DNA of 25,291 nt from CAZOOA01 sp964581355 (GCA_964581355.1 CAZOOA010000042.1:1-25291), one strand, 5' to 3'. Counted from the first letter of the stretch, positions 15,187-22,641 are shown. Notes: generated by a model from the sequence alone, not told the origin. Made by a program: numbers and translations.

Positions 15187-16533
15187 ATGAGGCCAGGCGG
15201 TCGGAAAGAAGATGAACACAGGCCAGTAAAGATGACAACAAAATATCTTAAGTATGCCGAAGGATCGGTCTTAATTGAAGTAGGGGATACCAAGGTGATC
15301 TGCTCGGCCTCAGTAGAAGACAGCGTTCCTGGTTGGCTCAGGGGGGAAGGGCAGGGCTGGATAACAGCTGAATACTCTCTGCTGCCCCGCTCGACCCAAA
15401 CCCGCAGTGCAAGGGAGGTGACCCGGGGCCGGATCGGGGGGCGGACTCACGAGATCCAGCGTCTTATCGGACGCTCACTGCGCGCTGTGGTGGACCTGGA
15501 AGCTCTGGGTGAACGAACTATCTGGATGGATTGTGATGTGCTGCAGGCCGATGGAGGGACACGGACAGCGGCGATTACGGGCGCCTTTGTTGCCCTGGCC
15601 GAGGCCTTAAGCCGCTTGAAGGATCAAGGCCGCCTGCAGCGGAACCCGGTAAAAGACTTTGTTGCAGCGTCCAGCGTGGGGCTGCGGCAGGGGCGGGAAA
15701 TCCTTGATCTTGCCTATGAGGAAGATGTTGACGCCGATGTGGATATGAATGTGGTCATGACCGGGAACAAAGAACTGGTGGAAATCCAGGGGACAGCGGA
15801 GAAAAGTACCTTTTCCCGGGAAAAGCTGGATCGGATGCTGGAATTGGCGGAAAAAGGGATGGAGTACCTGTTTTCTGTTCAACAGGAAGCCTTGGGCCCC
15901 CTGGCGGACGAGATCAGGGTGAAGAAGCAGAAAAAGCTGGTCCTGGCCACCCATAATGAAGGGAAAGTGAAAGAGCTCCAGGAAATCCTGGGGCACCTTC
16001 CCCTGGATATTTGTTCTTTAAAAGATTACCCTCAAGTTCCACCGGTTGAAGAAACAGGTAACACTTTTGAAGAAAATGCGGTCCTGAAAGCAGAAACCAT
16101 CAGCCGGTTGACAGGCGAGATGGCCCTGGCGGACGATTCGGGACTGGAAGTGGCCTTTCTGGATGGTAAGCCGGGGGTTTATTCAGCCCGTTTTGCCGGA
16201 CCAGGCGCTACCGATGAGCAAAACAATGCCCTGCTTTTGGAGCTGATGAAAGAGGTCCCTGTAGCCAGGAGGAATGCCCGTTTTGTCTGCTCCATCGCCC
16301 TGGCTGTTCCTGGAGCGCAGACACGGACGGTAACAGGTACCTGTGAAGGGAAGATTGCCACATCTCCGCGCGGCAGCGGAGGTTTTGGCTATGATCCCCT
16401 GTTTATCTCCCAGGAGGAAGGGAAGACATTTGCCCAGTTAGCCCTGGAAGACAAAAACCGCATCAGCCACCGGGGCCGCGCCCTGGAAAAAACCCGGGTG
16501 GTTTTGGAAGAATTGATAAAGGAGGAAGGATAA
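15187..16533 (+). CDS. rph: Fused RNase PH and RdgB/Ham1 nucleotide pyrophosphatase
   Basis: One 448-residue chain with two enzymes. Residues 1-245 are RNase PH, the phosphorolytic 3' exoribonuclease that trims tRNA ends: MRPGGRKEDEHRPVKMTTKY, EGSVLIEVGDTKVICSASVE, RTHEIQRLIGRSLRAVVD, MDCDVLQADGGTRTAAITGA. From K250, after a KKQKK linker, comes RdgB/HAM1 (YsnA type), which hydrolyses ITP, dITP and XTP to monophosphates: LVLATHNEGKVKELQEIL, ALADDSGLEVAFLDGKPGVYSARFAG, GGFGYDPLF and ISHRGRAL. Both sets of motifs are intact and there is no stop or frameshift at the junction. ATG 15187 follows GAAAGGGAGTG and matches the start of known RNase PH. In B. subtilis the two are adjacent separate genes. 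The next gene starts 3 bp after the stop. Confidence 0.95.
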   Translation: MRPGGRKEDEHRPVKMTTKYLKYAEGSVLIEVGDTKVICSASVEDSVPGWLRGEGQGWITAEYSLLPRSTQTRSAREVTRGRIGGRTHEIQRLIGRSLRAVVDLEALGERTIWMDCDVLQADGGTRTAAITGAFVALAEALSRLKDQGRLQRNPVKDFVAASSVGLRQGREILDLAYEEDVDADVDMNVVMTGNKELVEIQGTAEKSTFSREKLDRMLELAEKGMEYLFSVQQEALGPLADEIRVKKQKKLVLATHNEGKVKELQEILGHLPLDICSLKDYPQVPPVEETGNTFEENAVLKAETISRLTGEMALADDSGLEVAFLDGKPGVYSARFAGPGATDEQNNALLLELMKEVPVARRNARFVCSIALAVPGAQTRTVTGTCEGKIATSPRGSGGFGYDPLFISQEEGKTFAQLALEDKNRISHRGRALEKTRVVLEELIKEEG

Positions 16534-16535
16534 GC

Positions 16536-17108
16536 ATGAAAGTTGTTGCTTTTAACGGAAGTCCCCGAAAAGATGGTAATACGGGTATACTGATCAAGCA
16601 GGCGTTTAAAAGCCTGGAAAAAGAAGGTGTGGAGTGTGAGTTAATCCAGGTAGGAGGACAGGCCGTCAGGGGCTGTACCGCCTGCTTTACGTGCCGTACC
16701 GTTTTGAACAAGAGATGTTCGATTGAGACAGACATGGTCAATGATTGTATTGAAAAGATGCTGGAGGCCGACGGAATGATTCTCGGTTCGCCAACGTACT
16801 TTGCTTCTTTGACTGCAGAGACAAAAGCGTTAATTGACCGGGCCGGCTTTGTGGCTAAGGGAAATGACCACATGTTCAAAAGAAAGCTGGGCGCTGCCGC
16901 GGTAGCGGTTCGGCGCTCCGGTGCCATCAACGTTTTCCAGGCCATAAACAATTTCTTCCTGATCAATGAGATGATTATCCCCGGTTCCTTTTACTGGAAC
17001 ATGGGCCTGGGTAAGCAGCAAGGCGATGTCAGCTCTGACCAGGAAGGCCTTTTAACCATGGAAAGGCTGGGGGAAAACATGGCCTGGCTGCTCAAGAAAA
17101 TAAAGTAG
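16536..17108 (+). CDS. Iron-sulfur flavoprotein-like NADPH-dependent FMN reductase family protein
   Basis: Flavodoxin-fold protein of 190 residues. FMN phosphate binding is by FNGSPRKDGNT near the N-terminus, with LGSPTYFASLTAETKALIDRAG as the second flavin loop. Cysteines C47, C50, C53 and C61 (CTACFTCR...KRC) form a CX2CX2CX7C pattern, matching the compact [4Fe-4S] motif of archaeal and clostridial iron-sulfur flavoproteins (Isf), which shuttle electrons from ferredoxin to small oxidants such as oxygen or peroxide. That role is inferred. ATG 16536 follows AAAGGAGGAAGG two bases after the rph-rdgB stop, so it is in the same transcript. It converges with the sirtuin gene, with only 19 bp between stops. 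Confidence 0.85.
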   Translation: MKVVAFNGSPRKDGNTGILIKQAFKSLEKEGVECELIQVGGQAVRGCTACFTCRTVLNKRCSIETDMVNDCIEKMLEADGMILGSPTYFASLTAETKALIDRAGFVAKGNDHMFKRKLGAAAVAVRRSGAINVFQAINNFFLINEMIIPGSFYWNMGLGKQQGDVSSDQEGLLTMERLGENMAWLLKKIK

Positions 17109-17127
17109 GCCCATTTTGTTTTTTCGT

Positions 17128-17895
17128 TTATCTGTTCAACATCTGTAAGAGTTCTTTCATGGTGTCCCCGGCGCTGTCATGGATGACCAGGTCAGCGTAC
17201 TGGTCTGCCGATGTCGGATCCCGGTTGATGATCACCAGGCGTTTGCCCTGTTTTTTGGCCATTATGGGGAAACCGGCAGCGGGGTAGACCACCAGGGATG
17301 AGCCGATACTAAAACAAAGGTCGCAGGAATTGATGCTCTGCTGGGCTCTGTTCATTTCATCCACAGGCATGGGCTCCCCGAAAAATACGGCGTCGGGCTT
17401 TAAAATCCCTGAACAGTGGTCGCACGGGGGCACTTCTTCTCCCTGGAGCAGGCGGTTTAGTATCTGCTCGTTTTCGTGATGGCTCCTGCAGTCAATACAG
17501 ACAACCCGTTCCATGTTGCCGTGCAGTTCGATGATCTTTTCCAGGGTGTTGCCGGCTTTCAAGTGCAGGCTGTCAATATTTTGTGTAATTATTGCCTGCA
17601 ACTTCTCCATTTTTTCCATTTCTGCCAGGGCGAAGTGGGCTGGATTAGGGCTGGCCTGGGTAAACATATTATAAGCGTTTTGGAAAAACTGCCATAATAT
17701 TTTGCGGCTTCCCTGGTTGCTGACGAATTTCTGGTACGTAAAATCCGATGGGTCAAACTGTTCCCAGATTCCTCCCGGGCTGCGAAAATCAGGTATGCCG
17801 GACTCAGTGCTGATCCCTGCACCGGTAAAGGCCACAATATTGTTGCTTTCCTTAACCCATTCTGCCATTTGTGCGATTTTCTCTTCCCTGTTCAT
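17128..17895 (-). CDS. Sir2-family NAD-dependent protein deacylase
   Basis: Sirtuin of 255 residues that removes acyl groups from protein lysines using NAD, releasing nicotinamide and O-acyl-ADP-ribose. NAD-binding motifs are AFTGAGISTESGIPDFRSPGG (23-42, approximate) and TQNIDSLHLKAG (104-115). The catalytic base is H125 in ELHGN. The zinc site is C133, C136, C158 and C161. Further marks are PDAVFFGEPMP and SIGSSLVVYPAA. All catalytic residues are intact. ATG 17895 follows GGAGGGG. It has its own promoter. Together with the acyl-CoA synthetase transcribed away from it at 18365, it could link protein acylation to acyl-CoA metabolism, but that is inference from position only. Confidence 0.95.
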   Translation of the reverse strand: MNREEKIAQMAEWVKESNNIVAFTGAGISTESGIPDFRSPGGIWEQFDPSDFTYQKFVSNQGSRKILWQFFQNAYNMFTQASPNPAHFALAEMEKMEKLQAIITQNIDSLHLKAGNTLEKIIELHGNMERVVCIDCRSHHENEQILNRLLQGEEVPPCDHCSGILKPDAVFFGEPMPVDEMNRAQQSINSCDLCFSIGSSLVVYPAAGFPIMAKKQGKRLVIINRDPTSADQYADLVIHDSAGDTMKELLQMLNR

Positions 17896-17937
17896 GTTTC
17901 ACCCCTCCGATTCAAGTGATGATTAACTTTTAATACC

Positions 17938-17966
17938 ATTTTAACCTGCCAGGTGCTCTATGACAA
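17938..17966 (-). promoter_or_regulatory. Sigma-A-type promoter of the sirtuin gene
   Basis: On the - strand, TTGTCA (17966-17961) and TAAAAT (17943-17938) are exactly 17 bp apart, each 5 of 6 bases of consensus, about 40 bp before the start codon. Confidence 0.65.
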
Positions 17967-18073
17967 GTGCTGCCGTGCTGGAGCAGTGAACCGGGGATGT
18001 TGGCAGTCATTCAAATTTGTCCCGCTAATGCGAAAGTTGAAATAATTACGTTTGCGTGATAAGCTTGGAAGTA

Positions 18074-18346
18074 GACCGTGAAACTTACGGTCGAAGTGCT
18101 GGTTTTCAGCACCCCGCCCCCTAACCGGGGCGATGGTGCATTCGTCCGGCGACGTTGGTCTCTGTGGCTAAAGGCGCTTGGTGACCGAAGGTTCTCGGGC
18201 GGTCCGGCCGACAGGACGTCGGCCGCCGGGATCGACCCGGACGGGAGTTAAACCGGGGAGGCCGCCCGAGGACCCGGAGGGAACCTTAGCGCCTTCCACA
18301 GGGTTACCCCGTCGCCCGGATGCAGCGCCAAGACACGGTTTAACAT
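18074..18346 (-). repeat. GC-rich structured repeat, copy B (inverted relative to copy A)
   Basis: Second copy of the element at 12872-13147, in opposite orientation. The match runs from the GTGCTGG...CAGCACC hairpin near 18097 to AAACCGTGTC read on the - strand near 18332-18341. The ends are less tidy than in copy A: GTGAAAC (18078-18084) faces GTTTAAC (18338-18344) with one mismatch, and an extra hairpin GACCGT (18074-18079)/ACGGTC (18087-18092) is present. The element stops 18 bp before the start codon of the acyl-CoA synthetase gene, so it would lie in that gene's 5' leader if the promoter is upstream (TTGAAA at 18037-18042 is the only -35-like candidate, with a poor -10). The rest of the 469-bp spacer holds the sirtuin promoter and nothing else I can support. 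Confidence 0.85.
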
Positions 18347-18364
18347 ATTATAAGGAGGAGAGCA

Positions 18365-20524
18365 ATGACCGATTCAAAAACATCCAACCTGGATAGGTTT
18401 CGTCCGCTGTTTTATCCTCGTTCTGTAGCTGTAGTAGGGGCTTCGTCCAAGCCGCAAAAACTAGGGAATTTTGCCCTGCGTTCAGCGATTTCTTCAGGGG
18501 TGGAAGCCATTTATCCTGTCCACGCCGGGGGAGCGGCTGAAATACTGGGCAAAAAAGCCTATCAACGGATCGAAGACCTGCCGCAAGGTGTAGACCTGTT
18601 TTTGTTTGCTCTGCCCCAGGGAAAAATTCTTTCTTCCTTTGAAGCGGCGATTGAAAAGGGTTGCCGGGCTGCTGTCATTTACAGCGGCGGGTTCAAGGAG
18701 ATGGGGGTTGAAGGCAAAAGGCAGGAAGAAATGCTGAGAACTATGGCTAATGAAGCCGGCGTAATTATTATTGGCCCCAATACCATGGGCTTTTTGCGCT
18801 CCGACAGCCGCTTAAATGCCACATTTATGCCCGGAATGTCAGAGTATTTTTGCCCGGGACGGGGGATTTCCGTTGTCAGCCAGAGCGGCGGTTCTTTGGC
18901 CCTGATTGTCAGCCAGCTGATCGATTCCGGCCTGCCGGTGGGCACCCTGGTGGGGTTGGGAAACCGGGCCAATACAGAGTTTGCTGACCTGCTGGAATAC
19001 TTCAGGGAAGATCACCTGACTTCCGGGGTGTTGCTTTTTATCGAAGGAATTGAAGATATCAGGCGTTTTTACCATGCGGCTTCCCGGTGTGCCCGGCAGT
19101 TGCCTGTGGTGGCCATGAGCTCCGGTCATACGGCAGCGGGGAAAAAAGTGGCCCTTTCCCATACCGGCAGCATGGCCAGTTCGGAAAAAATCTACCAGGC
19201 GGTATTTGACCAGGCTGGAATCGTTCAGGCTGATAATGTGCAGGAAATGGTCGATACGATCAAGGTTTTAACGGCCTGCCCCACCATCGGCGGGAAACGG
19301 GCAGCTGTGGTCACTCATACGGCCGGTCCGGCTGTTATTGCTACGGATGTCCTGGCCCGGGGTGGTTTTCAACTGCCGGAATTCAGCCAGGAGACCGTTC
19401 AAAAGCTGCAGACCGGCGGTGCCTTGCCCGACTTCATGCCCGCAGACAACCCCCTGGATTTGGTTGCCCTGGGCTGGACCGAACCGCAGCGCTACCTGCA
19501 AGTGCTGGGGAGCTTGTTGGAAGATGACCGGGTTGACGCTGTACTGAGTATTTATACCACTGCCCTGGAAGAGGAAGAGGATATTTCCTTCCCGGTGCAT
19601 GATTTCACGGAATTGGCAGAAAAGAAAGGGAAAGAAACCGGCAAAGCGGTGGTGGCGGTCTGGGGAGCGCCGATAACCCGCCCGGGAGAATTCGCTGCCT
19701 GGCAGCGCAAGGGCTTTCCCGTCTATCCCACTCCGGAACGGGCGGGTTCAGCCTTGGTGAACCTGGCCCGCTATTCGGAACTGCAGCGGAAACGGGCCAG
19801 CGGTGCAAAGGAAGAGTCTGCAGTGTTTGTGACAGAAGTAGGGGAGATTTTCCATAAGGCGCTTTCGGAAGGGAAGGAGGTAATTCTGGAGCCTGAAGCT
19901 ACCAGGCTGCTGAAACTGGCCGGGCTGCCCTGGGTGGAAACATGCCTGGCTGAAAGTGAAGAGGAAGCCGTGGAAGCAGCCGCCCGGATGGGCTACCCGG
20001 TCGTCTTAAAGGCCATTTCGGAAAAACTGCTGCATAAAAGCGATGCCGGGGGTGTCAAGCTGGATCTGCAGGAAGAAGGGCAGGTCCGTACGGCTTTCCG
20101 GGAAATCCGGGACAATGTTCTTTCCGCGATAGCTCCTGGTGAACTGCGGGGCATTGCCGTGCAGCCTATGCTGCCCCAGGGTACGGAAGTGATCGTCGGT
20201 GGTATCTGCGATGAACAGGCAGGGCCTGTAGTGATGATCGGCCTGGGGGGTATCTGGGTGGAAGTCTTCCAGGATGCGGTTTTCCGCCTGGCCCCTTTAG
20301 GTCTTGCTGAAGCGGAGGAAATGATCTGTTCCCTGAAGGGATACCCCGTGCTGCAGGGTGTGCGGGGGCAGCAGGGTGTTGACCTGGAAAGGCTGCAGGA
20401 GTTAATTGTCAGGGTGGGATGGCTGATGCACTATTTTCCACTTCAGGAAATGGATTTGAACCCGGTCATTTTCCACGGTTCAGGCTGCGGTGCCGCCGAT
20501 GCCCGGATCATTTTGTCCCGCTAA
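18365..20524 (+). CDS. ADP-forming acetyl/acyl-CoA synthetase (fused alpha-beta)
   Basis: NDP-forming acyl-CoA synthetase of 719 residues: acyl-CoA + ADP + phosphate to acid + CoA + ATP. ATG 18365 follows AAGGAGGAG. An N-terminal CoA-binding domain (about 10-140; FYPRSVAVVGASSKPQKLGN) leads into the succinyl-CoA-ligase-like domains (about 150-460), with catalytic H266 in ALSHTGSMA, the residue phosphorylated in the cycle. A C-terminal ATP-grasp domain (about 495-715) has LPWVETCLAESEEEAVEAA, YPVVLKAISEKLLHKSDAGG and GLGGIWVEVFQDAVFRLAPL. Subunits are fused alpha-beta in one chain. With por nearby it could turn pyruvate-derived acetyl-CoA into acetate and ATP; a substrate other than acetyl-CoA is possible. 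Related acyltransferases of the Pat type carry a GNAT domain, which is absent here. Confidence 0.93.
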   Translation: MTDSKTSNLDRFRPLFYPRSVAVVGASSKPQKLGNFALRSAISSGVEAIYPVHAGGAAEILGKKAYQRIEDLPQGVDLFLFALPQGKILSSFEAAIEKGCRAAVIYSGGFKEMGVEGKRQEEMLRTMANEAGVIIIGPNTMGFLRSDSRLNATFMPGMSEYFCPGRGISVVSQSGGSLALIVSQLIDSGLPVGTLVGLGNRANTEFADLLEYFREDHLTSGVLLFIEGIEDIRRFYHAASRCARQLPVVAMSSGHTAAGKKVALSHTGSMASSEKIYQAVFDQAGIVQADNVQEMVDTIKVLTACPTIGGKRAAVVTHTAGPAVIATDVLARGGFQLPEFSQETVQKLQTGGALPDFMPADNPLDLVALGWTEPQRYLQVLGSLLEDDRVDAVLSIYTTALEEEEDISFPVHDFTELAEKKGKETGKAVVAVWGAPITRPGEFAAWQRKGFPVYPTPERAGSALVNLARYSELQRKRASGAKEESAVFVTEVGEIFHKALSEGKEVILEPEATRLLKLAGLPWVETCLAESEEEAVEAAARMGYPVVLKAISEKLLHKSDAGGVKLDLQEEGQVRTAFREIRDNVLSAIAPGELRGIAVQPMLPQGTEVIVGGICDEQAGPVVMIGLGGIWVEVFQDAVFRLAPLGLAEAEEMICSLKGYPVLQGVRGQQGVDLERLQELIVRVGWLMHYFPLQEMDLNPVIFHGSGCGAADARIILSR

Positions 20525-20531
20525 CGAATTT

Positions 20532-20554
20532 GCACCCCTCTTTACACGGGGTGC
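20532..20554 (+). terminator. Hairpin after the acyl-CoA synthetase gene, weak terminator
   Basis: GCACCCC (20532-20538) pairs with GGGGTGC (20548-20554) eight bases after the stop codon. The following tract (CGGGTTGCTTTATAC) is only moderately T-rich, so termination may be partial. Confidence 0.5.
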
Positions 20555-20595
20555 CGGGTTGCTTTATACTTCCTGGTAGGCAGGATCATATTATC

Positions 20596-20623
20596 TTGAT
20601 CACAGGCCAATGTGTGCTAAAAT
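20596..20623 (+). promoter_or_regulatory. Promoter of the coiled-coil/glycosidase-like gene pair
   Basis: TTGATC (20596-20601) and TAAAAT (20618-20623) lie 16 bp apart, and TGC directly before the -10 gives an extended -10. The start codon follows 55 bp downstream. Confidence 0.6.
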
Positions 20624-20678
20624 AGGTTTGTAAAAGCTTTGATAGCTGAAGTTTAGATGAAAGGGTGAAAGGACTTAT

Positions 20679-21194
20679 ATGGATGAACGGGACCTGAACA
20701 GGGACCTTACTGATGATATTTCCTCTAAATCACAGAAAGAGCCAGCAAGGGTTGGCAAAAACAAGAAAAATAAAGACAAGAAAAAACGGCAGGAAAGAAA
20801 AAAAATAGCTATTTACGCAGTCCTGTTTCTGCTCTTCTGGTCCGGCCTGGTTTATGGCGGCTACTATTATGGCACCCGGCACCTGCAGCAGACCCAGGAT
20901 TATTTTGCGACCCAAATGAATGAGGTTAAACTGGAAAATCAGCGTATAGAAGAGGAGATCCTGGAAAAGATGAAGCTGTTTCATGATGAACTGGAGAAGT
21001 CCAACCTGGAAATTGTTCAGGTCCGCCAGGAATTAAACACCATCCAGGATGAACTGGAACTGACCGGCGAGACAATTACCGGTTCCGATGAGACACGCCA
21101 GAGTATGCAGGAAAGAATGACAGAACTGGACGAGCAGCTTACAGCGCTGCAAGAACAACTGGAAAAACTGGAGGAAGCTGCCCGTGCTTTTTAA
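20679..21194 (+). CDS. Membrane-anchored coiled-coil protein of unknown function
   Basis: I do not recognise a family. The 171-residue product has a charged, Lys-rich N-terminus (about 1-42, with KNKKNKDKKKRQERKK), one transmembrane helix at about 43-64 (IAIYAVLFLLFWSGLVYGG), and a long heptad-like coiled coil at about 66-168, rich in Glu, Gln and Leu. By the positive-inside rule the coiled coil lies outside the membrane. ATG 20679 follows GAAAGGAC. Its last codons overlap the next gene by 11 bp, so the two are co-translated and may act together at the cell envelope. Confidence 0.8.
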   Translation: MDERDLNRDLTDDISSKSQKEPARVGKNKKNKDKKKRQERKKIAIYAVLFLLFWSGLVYGGYYYGTRHLQQTQDYFATQMNEVKLENQRIEEEILEKMKLFHDELEKSNLEIVQVRQELNTIQDELELTGETITGSDETRQSMQERMTELDEQLTALQEQLEKLEEAARAF

Positions 21195-22269
21195 ATTACA
21201 TCTGCTGTTTCTATTTGTCTTGGCTCCATTTTTGGGCTTTGGCCTGGCCTACGTTCAACTGCAGCCTTTTCACTTGCAGGAAACCGATACCATGTTTCTG
21301 CAGGACGAAGCGCTCCAGGAAGAGTCTAACAAGCTCTCGACCCAGTTACTTGTTATGAGCGAATCCCTTTGGGATGTGTATTTAAATACCGAAACAACAA
21401 GCAAAATCATTAACCATATCCGCCAGGATGCTTACGAGGAACTGCAAGCCTACCAGCAGCAGCACGCTTCACTGGAGGATTTGGTCCGGCATTCCGGCCA
21501 ACAGAGTCGTGCTTCCCATGATATGCTGGACTACCTCCTGGCTAATATGCTGGGGGATCCCATCGGGCAGACTTTCGGGGAGCGCTCCACCACCAAGGTG
21601 TATTCCCTGGAAGAGGCGGGTTACCGGGGCTATATGGCCAAAGTGCGGCTGCACAGCTTGGATGCCCTGGAAATGGTCCTGGCCAATGACAGGGTGGCCA
21701 GCGGCGGGGAGACAACCCGGTCTGCCGGTGAACGACGTAATGCTGTACTGGCGGTAAACGCCGGAGGATTTTTTGCCCAGGGTGGCAACCTGGTTCCCTT
21801 GGGGACTACGGTTGTGGATGGGGAGATCGTAACATTTTCAGGGAATTCAGATTTAAGCTTTGTCGGCTTTAACCACAGCGGTCAGCTGATCGGAGGCGCA
21901 TTTGAAGCCCGCGAGCAGATTAACAATCAGGATATAATACACGGCGCCAGCTTCCTTCCTACCTTGCTGCGGGATGGGGAAAAACAGCCGATACCCGGTG
22001 AATGGGCCAACACCCGCCATCCCCGTACGCTCATCGGGCACTTTGAAAACGGTGATCTGCTCTTTATCGTGATCGACGGGCGCCGGGAAGGTTGGAGCAA
22101 AGGAGTAACCCTGGAAGAAGCGCAAAAAAAGTTGCTGGAATTCAATGTTCGTGATGCCTATAACCTGGACGGGGGAGGGTCCAGCACCTTTTATTACGAC
22201 GGTGAGGTGTTAAATCGCCCCTCGGGAGGCGAACGGCGGGTCACCACCAACCTTATCATCAAGCCATAA
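21184..22269 (+). CDS. Phosphodiester glycosidase (NAGPA-domain) family protein, membrane-anchored
   Basis: Protein of 361 residues. GTG 21184 follows GGAGGAAG, both inside the end of the preceding gene. An N-terminal hydrophobic segment (about 5-24, LHLLFLFVLAPFLGFGLAY) is an uncleaved anchor or signal peptide. Residues about 35-120 are helical and charged. The NAGPA domain (PF09992 type) covers about 150-360: VNAGGFF at 191-197, HPRTLIG at 279-285, VIDGR at 296-300 and NLDGGGSST at 327-335. The family is named for the enzyme that uncovers mannose 6-phosphate; bacterial members are taken to cleave glycosyl phosphodiesters, perhaps in wall polymers, which remains inference here. Two hairpins follow the gene. 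Confidence 0.88.
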   Translation: MLFKLHLLFLFVLAPFLGFGLAYVQLQPFHLQETDTMFLQDEALQEESNKLSTQLLVMSESLWDVYLNTETTSKIINHIRQDAYEELQAYQQQHASLEDLVRHSGQQSRASHDMLDYLLANMLGDPIGQTFGERSTTKVYSLEEAGYRGYMAKVRLHSLDALEMVLANDRVASGGETTRSAGERRNAVLAVNAGGFFAQGGNLVPLGTTVVDGEIVTFSGNSDLSFVGFNHSGQLIGGAFEAREQINNQDIIHGASFLPTLLRDGEKQPIPGEWANTRHPRTLIGHFENGDLLFIVIDGRREGWSKGVTLEEAQKKLLEFNVRDAYNLDGGGSSTFYYDGEVLNRPSGGERRVTTNLIIKP

Positions 22270-22279
22270 TCTTCTTTTA

Positions 22280-22337
22280 TGCCGGCGATTGCTATTGAGC
22301 CGGCAGGTTTCGCACCGCTGTCAGTCGGTGTTTTTTT
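22280..22337 (+). terminator. Tandem hairpins ending the coiled-coil/NAGPA unit
   Basis: TGCCGGC (22280-22286) pairs with GCCGGCA (22299-22305). A second hairpin CACCG (22313-22317)/CGGTG (22326-22330) runs into seven T (22331-22337), a standard intrinsic terminator. Confidence 0.75.
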
Positions 22338-22526
22338 AATGGTAAGGGTAGTGGCTGTGCTGATTTTTTTGGCTTAAGTGAGAACGTTTTTCCCCTGGAG
22401 CAGGGTAAAGTTGTCTGTTTTGGGTAAAATAGCTAGCAATTAATCGGATATCGAAGAATTCAAAAGGAATGTAGAGGAAAATATCATTCAGCAAACCTCA
22501 TCATTTCTCAAATCTGTTGGTTTGGT

Positions 22527-22555
22527 TTGCGTTATAGCCGATTTTGCTTTAAAAA
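22527..22555 (+). promoter_or_regulatory. Putative groESL promoter
   Basis: TTGCGT (22527-22532) and TAAAAA (22550-22555) are 17 bp apart, immediately upstream of the CIRCE operator, so HrcA bound there would block the start region. The rest of the 22338-22526 spacer shows only a 7-bp inverted repeat (GCAAACC 22491-22497, GGTTTGC 22524-22530) that touches the -35 box. Confidence 0.5.
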
Positions 22556-22569
22556 TATTAGGTGAGGCC

Positions 22570-22596
22570 TTAGCACTCACCTGTGCAGAGTGCTAA
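22570..22596. promoter_or_regulatory. CIRCE operator (HrcA binding site)
   Basis: TTAGCACTC (22570-22578), nine bases, GAGTGCTAA (22588-22596): an exact match to the CIRCE consensus, 45 bp before groES. It predicts heat-shock control of groESL by the HrcA repressor, whose own gene is not in this window. Confidence 0.97.
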
Positions 22597-22641
22597 CAAA
22601 TTTAAAACCAAAATACATATAATTAAGGAGGTAAGATGTTT

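Noticed and set aside
12794..18346. CRISPR array or integron as explanation for the repeats
   Set aside because: Only two long inverted copies 5 kb apart, with no short regularly spaced repeats, no cas genes, and no integrase or attC-like cassettes.
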